A DNA stretch of 64,000 nt from Mojavia pulchra JT2-VF2. GTDB taxonomy: Bacteria; Cyanobacteriota; Cyanobacteriia; Cyanobacteriales; Nostocaceae. Within the stretch, counting starts at the first letter, position 1. Each line of letters starts with the position of its first letter. The position numbers and the translations under genes are program-made. Below the pieces are notes generated by a model. The model made no database searches. It had not been told where the DNA came from and saw only the letters and a list, made by a program, of their open reading frames with translations. This document shows positions 1-8,237 of this stretch, piece after piece. The stretch spans positions 248,001-312,000 of the forward strand of contig JAHHHN010000008.1 in NCBI GenBank assembly GCA_019359325.1, in the 5' to 3' direction.

Positions 1-215
1 CCACGTATCAGTTTCATGATGAATATACTCTAGCGGAAACAGCAGAACAACTGGGTAAAAAAGCTTTAAAGTTGGGTTTAATACCAAGTTTTGTAGTGCG
101 TTATTTTTCTGATAGCAGACAATACTACATTCCGAACGAAAATGAATCAGAACCGCTGACACCAGAAGAAGCATATATGCGGTTTAAAAAATTAGTTCAA
201 CAATCTGGTAAGTAA
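1..215 (+). CDS. 3' end of an unidentified protein (partial)
   Basis: An open frame enters from the left edge, with the first full codon at position 3, and ends at TAA 213-215, leaving 70 residues. The visible part is mixed alpha/beta-like and hydrophilic, ends in QQSGK, and has no cysteine, membrane segment or motif that I recognise. Codon use resembles the neighbouring genes, so it looks like a genuine C-terminus. I cannot assign a function because the N-terminal domain lies outside the window. Confidence 0.6.
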   Translation, partial: TYQFHDEYTLAETAEQLGKKALKLGLIPSFVVRYFSDSRQYYIPNENESEPLTPEEAYMRFKKLVQQSGK

Positions 216-382
216 GGATTACTTTGTTGGATGGAGAATTTAAGTAATGGTTGATAGTTAACGCTAAAAATTGGGTATTTACCAAAACTAAGGTGCTTCA
301 ACCATTTGTATTAATTCAAGCTTAGGCGAGATTATCTTCACCTCGTTTCAAATTTCCATGTAAACTTACGGAGGTTAACTTT

Positions 383-592
383 ATGCTTTTACAACTCAAA
401 GATAGTGATGATTTAGTAAAAATTATCGATGTTCAGGAACTAATTGATCCCAATATCGACGTTGTTCACGGAAAAGAACAAGAAGGTCAAGAAGAACAAG
501 AATCTGATACATTTAAAAAAGAAAATCTGGTATTTCCTTCTGGAGAGAAGCTACCACGTTGTTGGTTAGATGCCAACTACAGAAACTCTTAA
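383..592 (+). CDS. Small acidic protein of unknown function (69 aa)
   Basis: A 69-residue protein preceded by GGAGG at 370-374, eight bases before the ATG, which is one of the clearest ribosome-binding sites in the window and the main reason to accept it. The sequence is acidic and Gln/Glu-rich in the middle (GKEQEGQEEQES) and ends with a compact segment containing FPSGEKLPRCWLD. I believe similar small proteins occur widely in cyanobacteria, but I cannot name a function. There is no signal peptide or membrane segment. It stands alone and is followed by two stem-loops, so it is probably monocistronic. Confidence 0.7.
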   Translation: MLLQLKDSDDLVKIIDVQELIDPNIDVVHGKEQEGQEEQESDTFKKENLVFPSGEKLPRCWLDANYRNS

Positions 593-615
593 CTTTAGAG
601 TTTTTCAAATTAGAT

Positions 616-647
616 AAGGAGTAATTCAATTTCTCCAATTACCCCTT
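616..647 (+). terminator. Stem-loop after the small acidic protein gene
   Basis: AAGGAGTAATT (616-626) pairs with AATTACCCCTT (637-647), 10 of 11 positions, with a 10-base loop. It lies 24 bases after the stop codon. There is no long T-run, so it may act together with the next hairpin. Confidence 0.4.
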
Positions 648-655
648 ACAAATTT

Positions 656-685
656 CCTCGAACATATTTACCTATGTGTTCGAGG
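656..685. terminator. Stem-loop between convergent genes
   Basis: CCTCGAACA (656-664) and TGTTCGAGG (677-685) form a perfect 9-bp stem with a 12-base loop, followed by a T-rich stretch. It sits between the small acidic protein gene (+) and the ABA4-like gene (-), whose stop is at 703, so it could terminate both. Confidence 0.55.
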
Positions 686-702
686 GTTGTATTTATATAT
701 AA

Positions 703-1185
703 CTAAGCACTAGTTGATGATGCAGAATTTTCTGCTACCTTCGCTGTTTCATCTTGCTGAAAGTTGGGGAAAAATATCTTAGTGATCCAGTAAGTCAAGA
801 TGTGAGACAAAACTCCCAACGGCCCAGCAAATAAACATAGGGCAAGGGAATGAATTGTCCAAATACCTGTTTTCTGCCCTTCCCAATATATCCAACGACC
901 TACAAACAAATCCATTACCAAAAAATGAATCCAACCAGTTGCAGCAGCTTTTTCATCTGCAAAAAATCGTGCAATATCTGCTAACTGGGGATTTGATAAA
1001 GCTTGGGCATTTTCTGGGGTAATGCTGTTAATGAACAAATACAAATATGCCCCAGCTAAAAGCACAAAGGGTAGATAGGATTCCATTACCCGCCTTGTTA
1101 CTTTCCAATTTGGCAGGAGAATCATCAAAGCCCAAAAGGGCAAAACAAAAAGATTGGCAGCATTAAACAGTTGACTAAGAGTCAT
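703..1185 (-). CDS. ABA4-like (DUF4281) membrane protein
   Basis: A 160-residue membrane protein with about four hydrophobic segments, including LFVLPFWALMILLP near the N-terminus. The order of segments and the motif FLVMDLFVGRWIYWEG match the DUF4281/ABA4 family. ABA4 in plants is needed for neoxanthin formation, and cyanobacterial relatives are thought to act in carotenoid or membrane-linked redox chemistry; the exact role here is unknown. I start it at the ATG at 1183-1185 rather than ten codons upstream, because the upstream ATG lies inside a perfect palindrome and adds residues unlike the family. It is 41 bases downstream of the CobW-type gene on the same strand, so the two may be co-transcribed, but the palindrome between them suggests separate control. 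Confidence 0.75.
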   Translation of the reverse strand: MTLSQLFNAANLFVLPFWALMILLPNWKVTRRVMESYLPFVLLAGAYLYLFINSITPENAQALSNPQLADIARFFADEKAAATGWIHFLVMDLFVGRWIYWEGQKTGIWTIHSLALCLFAGPLGVLSHILTYWITKIFFPNFQQDETAKVAENSASSTSA

Positions 1186-1190
1186 AGTGA

Positions 1191-1223
1191 AATTATGAAT
1201 GATAAATATTATCATTCATAATT
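1191..1223. promoter_or_regulatory. Perfect 15+15 bp palindrome resembling a Zur box
   Basis: AATTATGAATGATAA (1191-1205) is the exact inverse of 1209-1223, separated by ATA. The centre reads TGATAAATATTATCA, which differs at one base from the 7-1-7 consensus TGATAATNATTATCA that I recall for cyanobacterial Zur (FurB) boxes. It starts 5 bases upstream of the ABA4-like start and ends 3 bases before the stop of the CobW-type gene, so a bound protein would block the ABA4-like gene. Confidence 0.6.
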
Positions 1224-1226
1224 TAC

Positions 1227-2267
1227 TCATAAAGCTACCAGTTGTGATTCTATTTCCGCGGTTTTCAAATCACGACCAATAAAAACTAAACGGGTTAGCT
1301 TTGCTTCTTCTGGTTGCCAGGGGCGATCATAAAATTTATCAAATCGGTTTCCTACACCTTGCATTACTAGGCGCATGGGTTTATTTGGTACGACTACAAA
1401 GCCTTTAATTCGATAAATCTCTTGTTGGTTTGCCAGTATTTGCAACTGTTGTTGCAGTTTTTCTGGGTCAAAGGCACGGTCTAAAATGAGGTGAGTTGAG
1501 GTAATCTCTTCGTCGTGGTCGTGGTCTTCTTCGGTATCATGATGGCTAGGACGACTATCTAAGTTATCTTCAACTGCGGCTTGAAATCCCAGTAATATAG
1601 ATGGGTCAAGTTGACCGCGATCGCTCTCGACAATCTTCACAACTCTGGGCAACTCTTGCTTAACTAACTCCTCAACTTGGGCTTTTGTCTTGGCATCCAC
1701 CAAGTCAGTTTTATTCAACACCACCAAGTCTGCACAAGCAAGTTGGTCTTCAAAAAGTTCTTGTAAGGGTGTTTCGTGTTCTAGGCTATCATCTGCTTGC
1801 CGCTGCGCTGCGATCGCTTCTAGATCGCTGGCAAATGTCCCCGCTGCTACCGCTGCACAATCTACAACGGTAATCACAGCATCCACGGTTGCACCAGCAC
1901 GAATTTCCTGCCAGCGAAAAGCTTTTACTAGGGGTTTTGGTAAGGCTAAACCCGAAGTTTCAATCACAATGCAATCGATGCTGTCCCGCCGCTTCAGTAA
2001 CTCTTGCATTGTGGGGAAAAATTCTTCCTGCACCGTGCAGCATAAGCAACCGTTTGTCAACTCAAAAATATTACCCCCGCTATCGCCATCTTCGGGACAA
2101 ATTTGACAAGATTTCAGCAATTCGCCATCAATACCAAGTTCACCAAATTCATTAACTAAAACCGCAATCCGGCGGCCTTGGTTGTTTTGTAGCAGGTGGC
2201 GAATTAGGCTGGTTTTACCACTGCCTAAGAAGCCTGTGATTACTGTGACAGGAATTTTTGTAGCCAT
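1227..2267 (-). CDS. CobW/COG0523-family GTP-binding metal chaperone
   Basis: A 346-residue G3E GTPase that uses GTP to deliver a metal ion, probably zinc or cobalt. Visible motifs: Walker A GFLGSGKTS at 12-20, the metal-binding GCLCC at 73-77, the switch motif ETSG near 103, and NKTD at 185-188. A His/Asp-rich loop at about 241-259 (SHHDTEEDHDHDEE) is a likely metal buffer. The C-terminal CobW domain (VVVPNKPMRLVMQGV) is complete. Members of this family are often induced on zinc limitation under Zur. A Zur-like palindrome lies just downstream, although it is better placed to control the ABA4-like gene. The metal specificity cannot be told from sequence alone. Confidence 0.88.
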   Translation of the reverse strand: MATKIPVTVITGFLGSGKTSLIRHLLQNNQGRRIAVLVNEFGELGIDGELLKSCQICPEDGDSGGNIFELTNGCLCCTVQEEFFPTMQELLKRRDSIDCIVIETSGLALPKPLVKAFRWQEIRAGATVDAVITVVDCAAVAAGTFASDLEAIAAQRQADDSLEHETPLQELFEDQLACADLVVLNKTDLVDAKTKAQVEELVKQELPRVVKIVESDRGQLDPSILLGFQAAVEDNLDSRPSHHDTEEDHDHDEEITSTHLILDRAFDPEKLQQQLQILANQQEIYRIKGFVVVPNKPMRLVMQGVGNRFDKFYDRPWQPEEAKLTRLVFIGRDLKTAEIESQLVAL

Positions 2268-2486
2268 TGTTTAATCGAGATTTTGCACTAAGGCAATTGT
2301 TTGTAACTCTATAATCAATTTATGATATTGCCGCAACTGGTTTCGCTAAAACTTTGAAATAGCACGCAATAGAAGCTCTTAACAAGCTGCAACAGTAGGG
2401 GCAACTTCCTTGCGATCGCCTCATTTTACTCAGGAGACCCCAGGGAAATTGCCCCTAAAATTGACAAAAAATTAACTTACAATAAT

Positions 2487-3203
2487 TTACTCGACGGTAG
2501 CGAGTTCAGTGCTACCACGTGTACGCCGCCGTGTGAGGGTGTTGTACAGCATTACACCGATCGCTTTGATCAAATTACCTTCTAATTCTTGGAACATCTT
2601 CATGTTCATGCCAAAAGCAGCGTTAGCTTCATCAACTATGCGATCGGCTGTAGCTTCATCAATAGGCAATTCATCCAAAGCTTGACGATATTTAGCTTTA
2701 AATTCCTTCTCGTCGGTAATCTCTGCAAATTCATAGAAGGCTGTACCTTGACCTTCTGAAAGGTTCATCGCCGTTACAGCAATGTTTTTGAGAATTTGTC
2801 CTCCAGATAAATCGCCTAAGTAACGGGTGTAAGAATGTGCAATTAATAACTCTGGTTCGGTTGCAGATAATTCTCGGATGCGCTGCACATAAGCTTCCCC
2901 AGCAGGAGATAGTTGAACTTGCTCCCGCCAGTTGAAACCATAGTAGTAACTCAAGTCTTCTTCTAAGGTATGCTTGCGGTTCAGCTGAGGAAAGTTAATT
3001 TTGGCAAGAATTGGATGGTTACGGTGCTTTTCCATCTCCTCTTCCATAGCTGAGTAGATGAAGTAGAAGTTACCAACTAGCTTTCGGTAGGAGCTTTTTT
3101 CTACTACCCCTTTTAAAAAGCACTTGACAAAACCGACGTTCTCTGCCATTGTGTGAGCTTTTTTAGTGCCTACACGCAATTTGCTTGCTAAATTGCTACT
3201 CAT
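2487..3203 (-). CDS. ho1: Heme oxygenase (biliverdin-producing)
   Basis: A 238-residue heme oxygenase that opens heme to biliverdin IX-alpha, CO and iron with electrons from ferredoxin. This is the first committed step to phycocyanobilin for phycobilisomes and phytochromes. The proximal heme ligand is His17 (KKAHTMAENV), and the distal helix motif GDLSGGQ is at 130-136. Length and sequence match the cyanobacterial HO1 type. It is monocistronic, about 220 bases from the CobW-type gene and with a 487-base AT-rich region upstream that must hold its promoter. The start ATG at 3201-3203 fits the family N-terminus. Confidence 0.95.
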   Translation of the reverse strand: MSSNLASKLRVGTKKAHTMAENVGFVKCFLKGVVEKSSYRKLVGNFYFIYSAMEEEMEKHRNHPILAKINFPQLNRKHTLEEDLSYYYGFNWREQVQLSPAGEAYVQRIRELSATEPELLIAHSYTRYLGDLSGGQILKNIAVTAMNLSEGQGTAFYEFAEITDEKEFKAKYRQALDELPIDEATADRIVDEANAAFGMNMKMFQELEGNLIKAIGVMLYNTLTRRRTRGSTELATVE

Positions 3204-3343
3204 GCTAAATTTCTCTACTTTAAAAGGTCAACTGCCGCAGTTTTGATTTACTAACGGCTAAAAAAGGCCATTAAAACGTTACATTAGAACTATTTGATGA
3301 GAATTTATATTAAAAATTTTTAAGCTCTTACGGGTTGTAATTT

Positions 3344-3373
3344 TTGACATGGCAAAACGCCTAAGAATATAAA
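3344..3373 (+). promoter_or_regulatory. Candidate sigma-70 promoter in the ho1-glmM intergenic region
   Basis: TTGACA at 3344-3349 and TATAAA at 3368-3373 with an 18-base spacer, reading rightward. The region 3204-3690 has no convincing gene. This promoter could drive a short transcript or the 62-codon frame and glmM downstream. Inferred from consensus only. Confidence 0.4.
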
Positions 3374-3513
3374 ATCTCTGTAACCTAAATTTGGATTTTT
3401 ATTTGCATTAGCTAATTTGCGATTAGATGATTATTTTTGACCAAATAACTCATTAATTTGCTAAAAAAGCTAAAATTAATGACTTTTTATAGTTTATTCA
3501 TTCTCGGACACAT

Positions 3514-3888
3514 TGTAAAGTGCTATTAGTTATCCGTTAGCATCAAACGAAGTCATAAACATCTTCATGGATAGCGATATTTGCAAAGACGATTTCTGAC
3601 TTTTGAGAAAATGCCAAACTTAGACAATCTTTACAATTAACTACAAATATTTATAAGTAATTTTACGCAAAAACAGTCTTCTTAGAATCAATGCCTGCCT
3701 TGAAAAACAAGTTTATAGTGAAGTTGGTGGGTAGAAATAAACGTAAAAAACCCTTAATAACTGTCAATGAAAAGCGAAGAGCAGGTATATCTACTGGCAA
3801 ATCTCACGCTGATGTTTATCTACACTTAGTTACTTCACCAATTAGAACTATTGAGTCAAAATTGTTGAACAAAGTGTAAAGTGCTATT
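3514..3888 (+). repeat. 14-bp direct repeat flanking a small open frame
   Basis: TGTAAAGTGCTATT occurs at 3514-3527 and again at 3875-3888, one copy on each side of the 62-codon frame at 3691-3879. The repeats may be chance or the trace of a small insertion. Confidence 0.35.
3691..3879 (+). CDS. Doubtful small basic protein (62 aa)
   Basis: A 62-codon frame encoding a Lys/Arg-rich peptide (GRNKRKKPLITV) with no recognised domain. There is no clear ribosome-binding site before the ATG, and base composition is like the surrounding non-coding DNA. It lies 320 bases after a promoter-like sequence and 41 bases before glmM. I list it only because the region is otherwise empty; it may not be translated. 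Confidence 0.2.
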   Translation: MPALKNKFIVKLVGRNKRKKPLITVNEKRRAGISTGKSHADVYLHLVTSPIRTIESKLLNKV

Positions 3889-3920
3889 GTCCTGTGTGAC
3901 TGTGTGGAGTGTTTAAAATT

Positions 3921-5393
3921 ATGGTTTCATCTATAACTCGTACTCAAGACGGCGTTCATGGAAGTTCTGCTTCCGCATCTGATGGATCGAGAGAAAATAT
4001 CACAAGCAATTTTGCCCTCAACTTAATATCATTGCCAACAACTCCTCTGTTTGGTACAGATGGCATTCGTGGACGAGTAGGAGAATTGCTAAGTGCGCCT
4101 TTAGCATTACAGATAGGCTTTTGGGCGGGTATTGTGTTGCGTACCCATGCTTCTAATTCAGGGCCGATCATTCTCGGACAAGACTCTAGAAATTCCAGCG
4201 ATATGCTGGCAATGGCATTGAGTGCAGGGTTAACAGCAGCGGGAATTGAAGTTTGGTATTTGGGTTTATGCCCGACTCCCTGTGTCGCTTATCTTACTAG
4301 CATTAGTGATGCCATCGGCGGAGTCATGATTTCTGCCAGCCATAACCCACCAGAGGACAATGGAATTAAAATTTTTGGTGCGGATGGTGCTAAGTTATCA
4401 CCAGCCTTGCAAGCAGAAATTGAGGCAGGGCTACGCGGCAATCGGTCAGTAGTTGCCAGTGTGGGTAATTGTGGACGGCATTATTTGCGAAATGAGTTAG
4501 TCAAGCATTATGGCGACTCTTTGAAACAACCATTGCACAGCGCAATCAATTTTCAGGGAATGAAGATTGTTTTGGACTTAGCATGGGGAGCAGCAGTAGG
4601 ATTAGCCCCATCAGTATTTACAGATATGGGGGCAGAGGTCATTTGTTTGCATAATGAAGCAGATGGCGAGCGCATCAATGTCAATTGTGGTTCCACACAC
4701 TTAGAAATTCTGCAAGCAGCAGTTAAGCAGCACCATGCTGACGTTGGTTTTGCCTTTGATGGCGATGCTGACCGGGTGTTAGCTGTAGACAATACAGGTA
4801 GACCAGTCGATGGCGATTACATTCTCTACCTTTGGGGACGGCATTTACAGCAAAAGCAACAACTACCAGATAATCTGATAGTTTCCACTGTTATGGCCAA
4901 CTTAGGCTTTGAAAAGGCTTGGAAACAGCTTGGTGGTAATTTGATTCGCACAGCAGTAGGTGACCAGTATGTGCAAGCAGAAATGCTGCGTCATGGAGGA
5001 ATGCTAGGCGGTGAACAATCTGGTCACATTCTTTGCCGTCATTATGGTATTACAGGAGATGGCTTGTTAACAGCCTTACACATAACAGCTTTGATCAAAG
5101 AAGCTGGTGTTTCCCTCAACGAAATGGTAGACCAAAGCTTTCAGACATATCCCCAATTGTTGCGGAATGTACGAGTAGTAGATCGCGATCGCCGTTTGGG
5201 GTGGAAAGATTGTGAACCTGTACAAAAAGCGATCGCCCTGGCCGAAGCAGCAATGAATGATTCTGGCAGAATTTTAGTCCGCGTCTCTGGCACAGAACCA
5301 GTAATCAGGGTTATGGTGGAAGCGGCCAACGCTGAACTTGCCAACTACTGGACACATGAACTAGTTTCACAAGTCCAACAACACTTAGGATAA
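3921..5393 (+). CDS. glmM: Phosphoglucosamine mutase
   Basis: A 490-residue alpha-D-phosphohexomutase that converts glucosamine-6-phosphate to glucosamine-1-phosphate, a step toward UDP-GlcNAc for peptidoglycan and lipopolysaccharide. The four family motifs are present in order: FGTDGIRG near the N-terminus, the phosphoserine loop [13 protein letters not shown], the Mg-binding DGDADR, the sugar-binding GGEQSGH, and the phosphate-binding RVSGTEP. I chose the ATG at 3921 with GGAG at 3906-3909 over a GTG four codons upstream. The 40-residue tail before the first motif is longer than in E. coli GlmM. The polysaccharide genes that follow consume sugar nucleotides, so the position makes sense. Confidence 0.93.
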   Translation: MVSSITRTQDGVHGSSASASDGSRENITSNFALNLISLPTTPLFGTDGIRGRVGELLSAPLALQIGFWAGIVLRTHASNSGPIILGQDSRNSSDMLAMALSAGLTAAGIEVWYLGLCPTPCVAYLTSISDAIGGVMISASHNPPEDNGIKIFGADGAKLSPALQAEIEAGLRGNRSVVASVGNCGRHYLRNELVKHYGDSLKQPLHSAINFQGMKIVLDLAWGAAVGLAPSVFTDMGAEVICLHNEADGERINVNCGSTHLEILQAAVKQHHADVGFAFDGDADRVLAVDNTGRPVDGDYILYLWGRHLQQKQQLPDNLIVSTVMANLGFEKAWKQLGGNLIRTAVGDQYVQAEMLRHGGMLGGEQSGHILCRHYGITGDGLLTALHITALIKEAGVSLNEMVDQSFQTYPQLLRNVRVVDRDRRLGWKDCEPVQKAIALAEAAMNDSGRILVRVSGTEPVIRVMVEAANAELANYWTHELVSQVQQHLG

Positions 5394-5403
5394 AGAGTGC
5401 TGA

Positions 5404-5436
5404 AGTGCTGAGTGGATCTACTCACAACTCAGCGCT
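5404..5436 (+). terminator. Stem-loop after glmM
   Basis: AGTGCTGAGT (5404-5413) pairs with ACTCAGCGCT (5427-5436), 9 of 10 positions, ten bases after the glmM stop. There is no T-run; the sequence resembles a palindrome found dispersed in Nostoc genomes. Confidence 0.4.
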
Positions 5437-5450
5437 GATAACTCAAATTC

Positions 5451-7094
5451 ATGCCCAAACCCAAGCGAAAATCCAAACAATCAAAAAAGCGATCGCAAAG
5501 CGAAAAACCTACCCTTAGCGTTAAAGAACGGTTAGCCCAAAAGCGCAAAGCAACCCTAGCACGCAAAGAATTTATTAGCTTACTAACCACCGCCACCTTT
5601 GGCGGTGTCTTCTTTGGCATTATTCTTTTTTTCGTGGGTGGAATTAAGGCAGCAATTCCAGGTGTCTTAGCAATTCTTATTTTTTCTCTATCGTACAAAT
5701 ATCCCCGCCAAGCCCTTGTTGCCTTCATGATTTACATTCCTTTGGGAGGTACAATCACTTACTACATCGGTAATAGTCCTATACTGCAATTAGCTAAAGA
5801 CGCTTTTTATGTCCCAGCCTTGATTGGACTTTGGCAAACTTGCCGTAAACAGGGGCTACCCTTCATTATTCCCAAAGAGATTAAAACTCCACTGTTTATT
5901 TTATTGGGCTTGTGTTTGCTAACGCTGCTGTTTGTTAACGGAGGGCAGCAGTTCAACCCGCCTAAGGTAGGATTGCTGGAAAAACCACCAAATGAATTTC
6001 CCATAGGCATGGGTATTCTGGGGCTGAAAGTATTTTTAGGCTATGTACCCTTAATAGGTTGTGCTTATTATCTAATTCGCAATAAGAGCGATTTTCTTTT
6101 TTTATCACGCTTACAGGTTGTCCTGACACTTATCTGCTGTGTCTTAGGATTTATTCAATATCTATTGCTGCTAACCGGTGTATGCCAAGGTACTAGAGGT
6201 TTAGAGGGAGATGCTTTATTTAGAGCAACATTGGAGGCCCGATGTTATTTTGGTGGCTCGCTGCTATATAGTCCAGAAGAAGGTGTTATTCGTTTACCAG
6301 GAACTTTTGTAGCTCCTTGGCAATGGGCATGGTTCTTAATTTCCAGCACCTTTTTTACTTTTGGTACTGGCTTCACTGATCCATCAATTATTTGGCGGTT
6401 GATCAGTTTAGCTTCTTTAGCGTCAGTTTTTATTAATGCTGTAATTTCTGGGCAGAGAATTGCCTTAGCTTTAGTACCAGCTTGCTTTGTAATTTTGCTA
6501 TTTGTTACTGGTCAAATTGCCAACCTCAAACGGTTCATTCCCATCGGTATAGGACTTGCTGTAATTCTCGGAATTGCGATGGTAACAAACCCTACTGTCG
6601 TGCAAGAAAGGATGGAGAGTTTTACGGGGCGTTGGGAAGCTTCACCGCCCGAAGAGTTTATTATCCAGCAATTTGAGGAGAATTGGAAAAATGTCGATGG
6701 GCCTTTAGGAAGTGGCTTAGGTCGAGCTACTAACTCTGCCCGTGCGATGGGTTCAACCAAACTGGTAGAAACCTACTATCCCAAAGTATTGTATGAAGTT
6801 GGAATTCTTGGAGTACTGGGTTTTCTGGCTTTGGTCACCGTCCTTATAAAAGCAGCCTTCAAAGCCTATCGCTCAGTGAAAAACCGTAATTTCCGCAGTT
6901 ACGGATCTGCTTTGTGGGTGTTTATATTGTTTATTAGCTACAACACTTACTACTATCCTCTGGATGTCGATCCAGTTGCTGCCTACTATTGGTTTTTTGC
7001 AGGAGTTATTTTTAAATTGCCAGTACTAGATAAACAAGAGAAGCAAGAAGCTGGTCTGACGCAACAAACTAAGAAAAAAGGCTCAAAAATATAA
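5451..7094 (+). CDS. hpsL: Wzy/O-antigen-ligase-like membrane protein, HpsL type
   Basis: A 547-residue polytopic membrane protein with a very basic N-terminus (KPKRKSKQSKKRSQ) and about ten hydrophobic segments from residue 45 on. A large outer loop follows around 250-290, and a conserved stretch GPLGSGLGRA lies near residue 423. This layout matches O-antigen ligase/polymerase proteins, and the N-terminus fits HpsL, which is needed for hormogonium polysaccharide in Nostoc punctiforme. It probably polymerises or ligates lipid-linked repeat units made by the three glycosyltransferases that follow in the same direction. No clear ribosome-binding site precedes the ATG. The hps name is from memory of the cluster order and should be treated as probable. 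Confidence 0.75.
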   Translation: MPKPKRKSKQSKKRSQSEKPTLSVKERLAQKRKATLARKEFISLLTTATFGGVFFGIILFFVGGIKAAIPGVLAILIFSLSYKYPRQALVAFMIYIPLGGTITYYIGNSPILQLAKDAFYVPALIGLWQTCRKQGLPFIIPKEIKTPLFILLGLCLLTLLFVNGGQQFNPPKVGLLEKPPNEFPIGMGILGLKVFLGYVPLIGCAYYLIRNKSDFLFLSRLQVVLTLICCVLGFIQYLLLLTGVCQGTRGLEGDALFRATLEARCYFGGSLLYSPEEGVIRLPGTFVAPWQWAWFLISSTFFTFGTGFTDPSIIWRLISLASLASVFINAVISGQRIALALVPACFVILLFVTGQIANLKRFIPIGIGLAVILGIAMVTNPTVVQERMESFTGRWEASPPEEFIIQQFEENWKNVDGPLGSGLGRATNSARAMGSTKLVETYYPKVLYEVGILGVLGFLALVTVLIKAAFKAYRSVKNRNFRSYGSALWVFILFISYNTYYYPLDVDPVAAYYWFFAGVIFKLPVLDKQEKQEAGLTQQTKKKGSKI

Positions 7095-7155
7095 ATTTAA
7101 CCAATTTTACATTATCTGATTTCCCAAACAGCAAATATTTTTTATATAAGAAATT

Positions 7156-8136
7156 ATGAGTATTTTACCTTCAATTTCCGTAGTGATCCCGACCTATGGA
7201 CGGGAGGAAGCATTGCGGGATAGCCTTGTAGATTTATTGAACCAAGATTATCCGAATTTTGAAGTTTTAGTAGTTGATCAAACCCCAAAACACCAACCAG
7301 AAATTCAAGCTTATTTGGAGGAATTAGCAACAGCAAAGAAGATTAAATGGTTTCGCTTAAATTGGGCTAGTTTACCAGGGGCGCGTAATTATGGTGTGCG
7401 TCGAGCAGATGGGGAAATCATTTTATTTATTGATGATGATGTTAAAATAACTCCTGAATTTGTATCAGCCCATGCAAAAAACTATTTGTACAATCCTGAG
7501 ATAGGAGCTGTTGCTGGACGAGTATTTGACAGAATGAAATTAGGTGATTCTGGAGGATATTTAGAAATTGAATATCTTCCTCCCCAAGCAATGAACCCAG
7601 GAATTGCTTGGTATCACATTGATTTAGTGCATACTATCAAACCACAGCAAGTGCTAACAGCTAGGGGTTGTAATATGTCCTTTCGCCGTGAAATTTTTAC
7701 CAAGTATGGGTTGAGATTTGATGAACGATTTGGTGGTAGTGCGGTGCGCGAAGAATCAGATTTTTGTTTGCGGCTGCGGCAGACGGGATATAAGATTTGG
7801 TATGACCCAGATGCTTATTTAGTGCATTTAGGTGAAGAGACAGGAGGTTGCCATGATATTAGTATGCGATCACTAGAATATCAAATTACCTTTTACCACA
7901 ATCATTTCTTAATGGCATTAAAAAACCTCACTGCTACCCAAGCTTTACAGCTATATGCCCGTTTATTCGACTGTCACGTTTTGGGAAGACCACCTTGCCA
8001 TAAAAGCGGTTCTCCTCTCAAAATTCTGACTCGCGGCTTTTTCTACAGCTTGGGTTTTCTCAAAGCTTTGGGGACTGTCATTCAATCTAGATGGAATGAT
8101 GGTCAAATTTATAGCCGTTTAGATGAGCAATTTTAA
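7156..8136 (+). CDS. hpsN: Family 2 glycosyltransferase, HpsN type
   Basis: A 326-residue GT-A enzyme. The N-terminus has the GT2 nucleotide-sugar fold (VVIPTYGREEAL), and the metal-binding acidic cluster is in LFIDDDVKIT near residue 95. An acceptor-site segment around GGSAVREESDFCLRL follows at about 195. No transmembrane helices are evident, so it should act on the inner face of the membrane on a lipid carrier. It lies 61 bases after hpsL and is the first of three glycosyltransferase genes in a row, which together suggest assembly of an exopolysaccharide used in gliding hormogonia. The gene name rests on gene order and length. Confidence 0.72.
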   Translation: MSILPSISVVIPTYGREEALRDSLVDLLNQDYPNFEVLVVDQTPKHQPEIQAYLEELATAKKIKWFRLNWASLPGARNYGVRRADGEIILFIDDDVKITPEFVSAHAKNYLYNPEIGAVAGRVFDRMKLGDSGGYLEIEYLPPQAMNPGIAWYHIDLVHTIKPQQVLTARGCNMSFRREIFTKYGLRFDERFGGSAVREESDFCLRLRQTGYKIWYDPDAYLVHLGEETGGCHDISMRSLEYQITFYHNHFLMALKNLTATQALQLYARLFDCHVLGRPPCHKSGSPLKILTRGFFYSLGFLKALGTVIQSRWNDGQIYSRLDEQF

Positions 8137-8237
8137 AGCTTAAATGCCAATACGTTTTAATGGAAAATGAGGAGTTAGTCATTAGCTGCTAATTCCTATT
8201 TTATTTTTAATGTATCTATTACTAATTACTTCTAATA

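Noticed and set aside
1685-2155. Plus-strand frames opposite the CobW-type gene
   Set aside because: They mirror a gene with all expected motifs and resemble no protein family.
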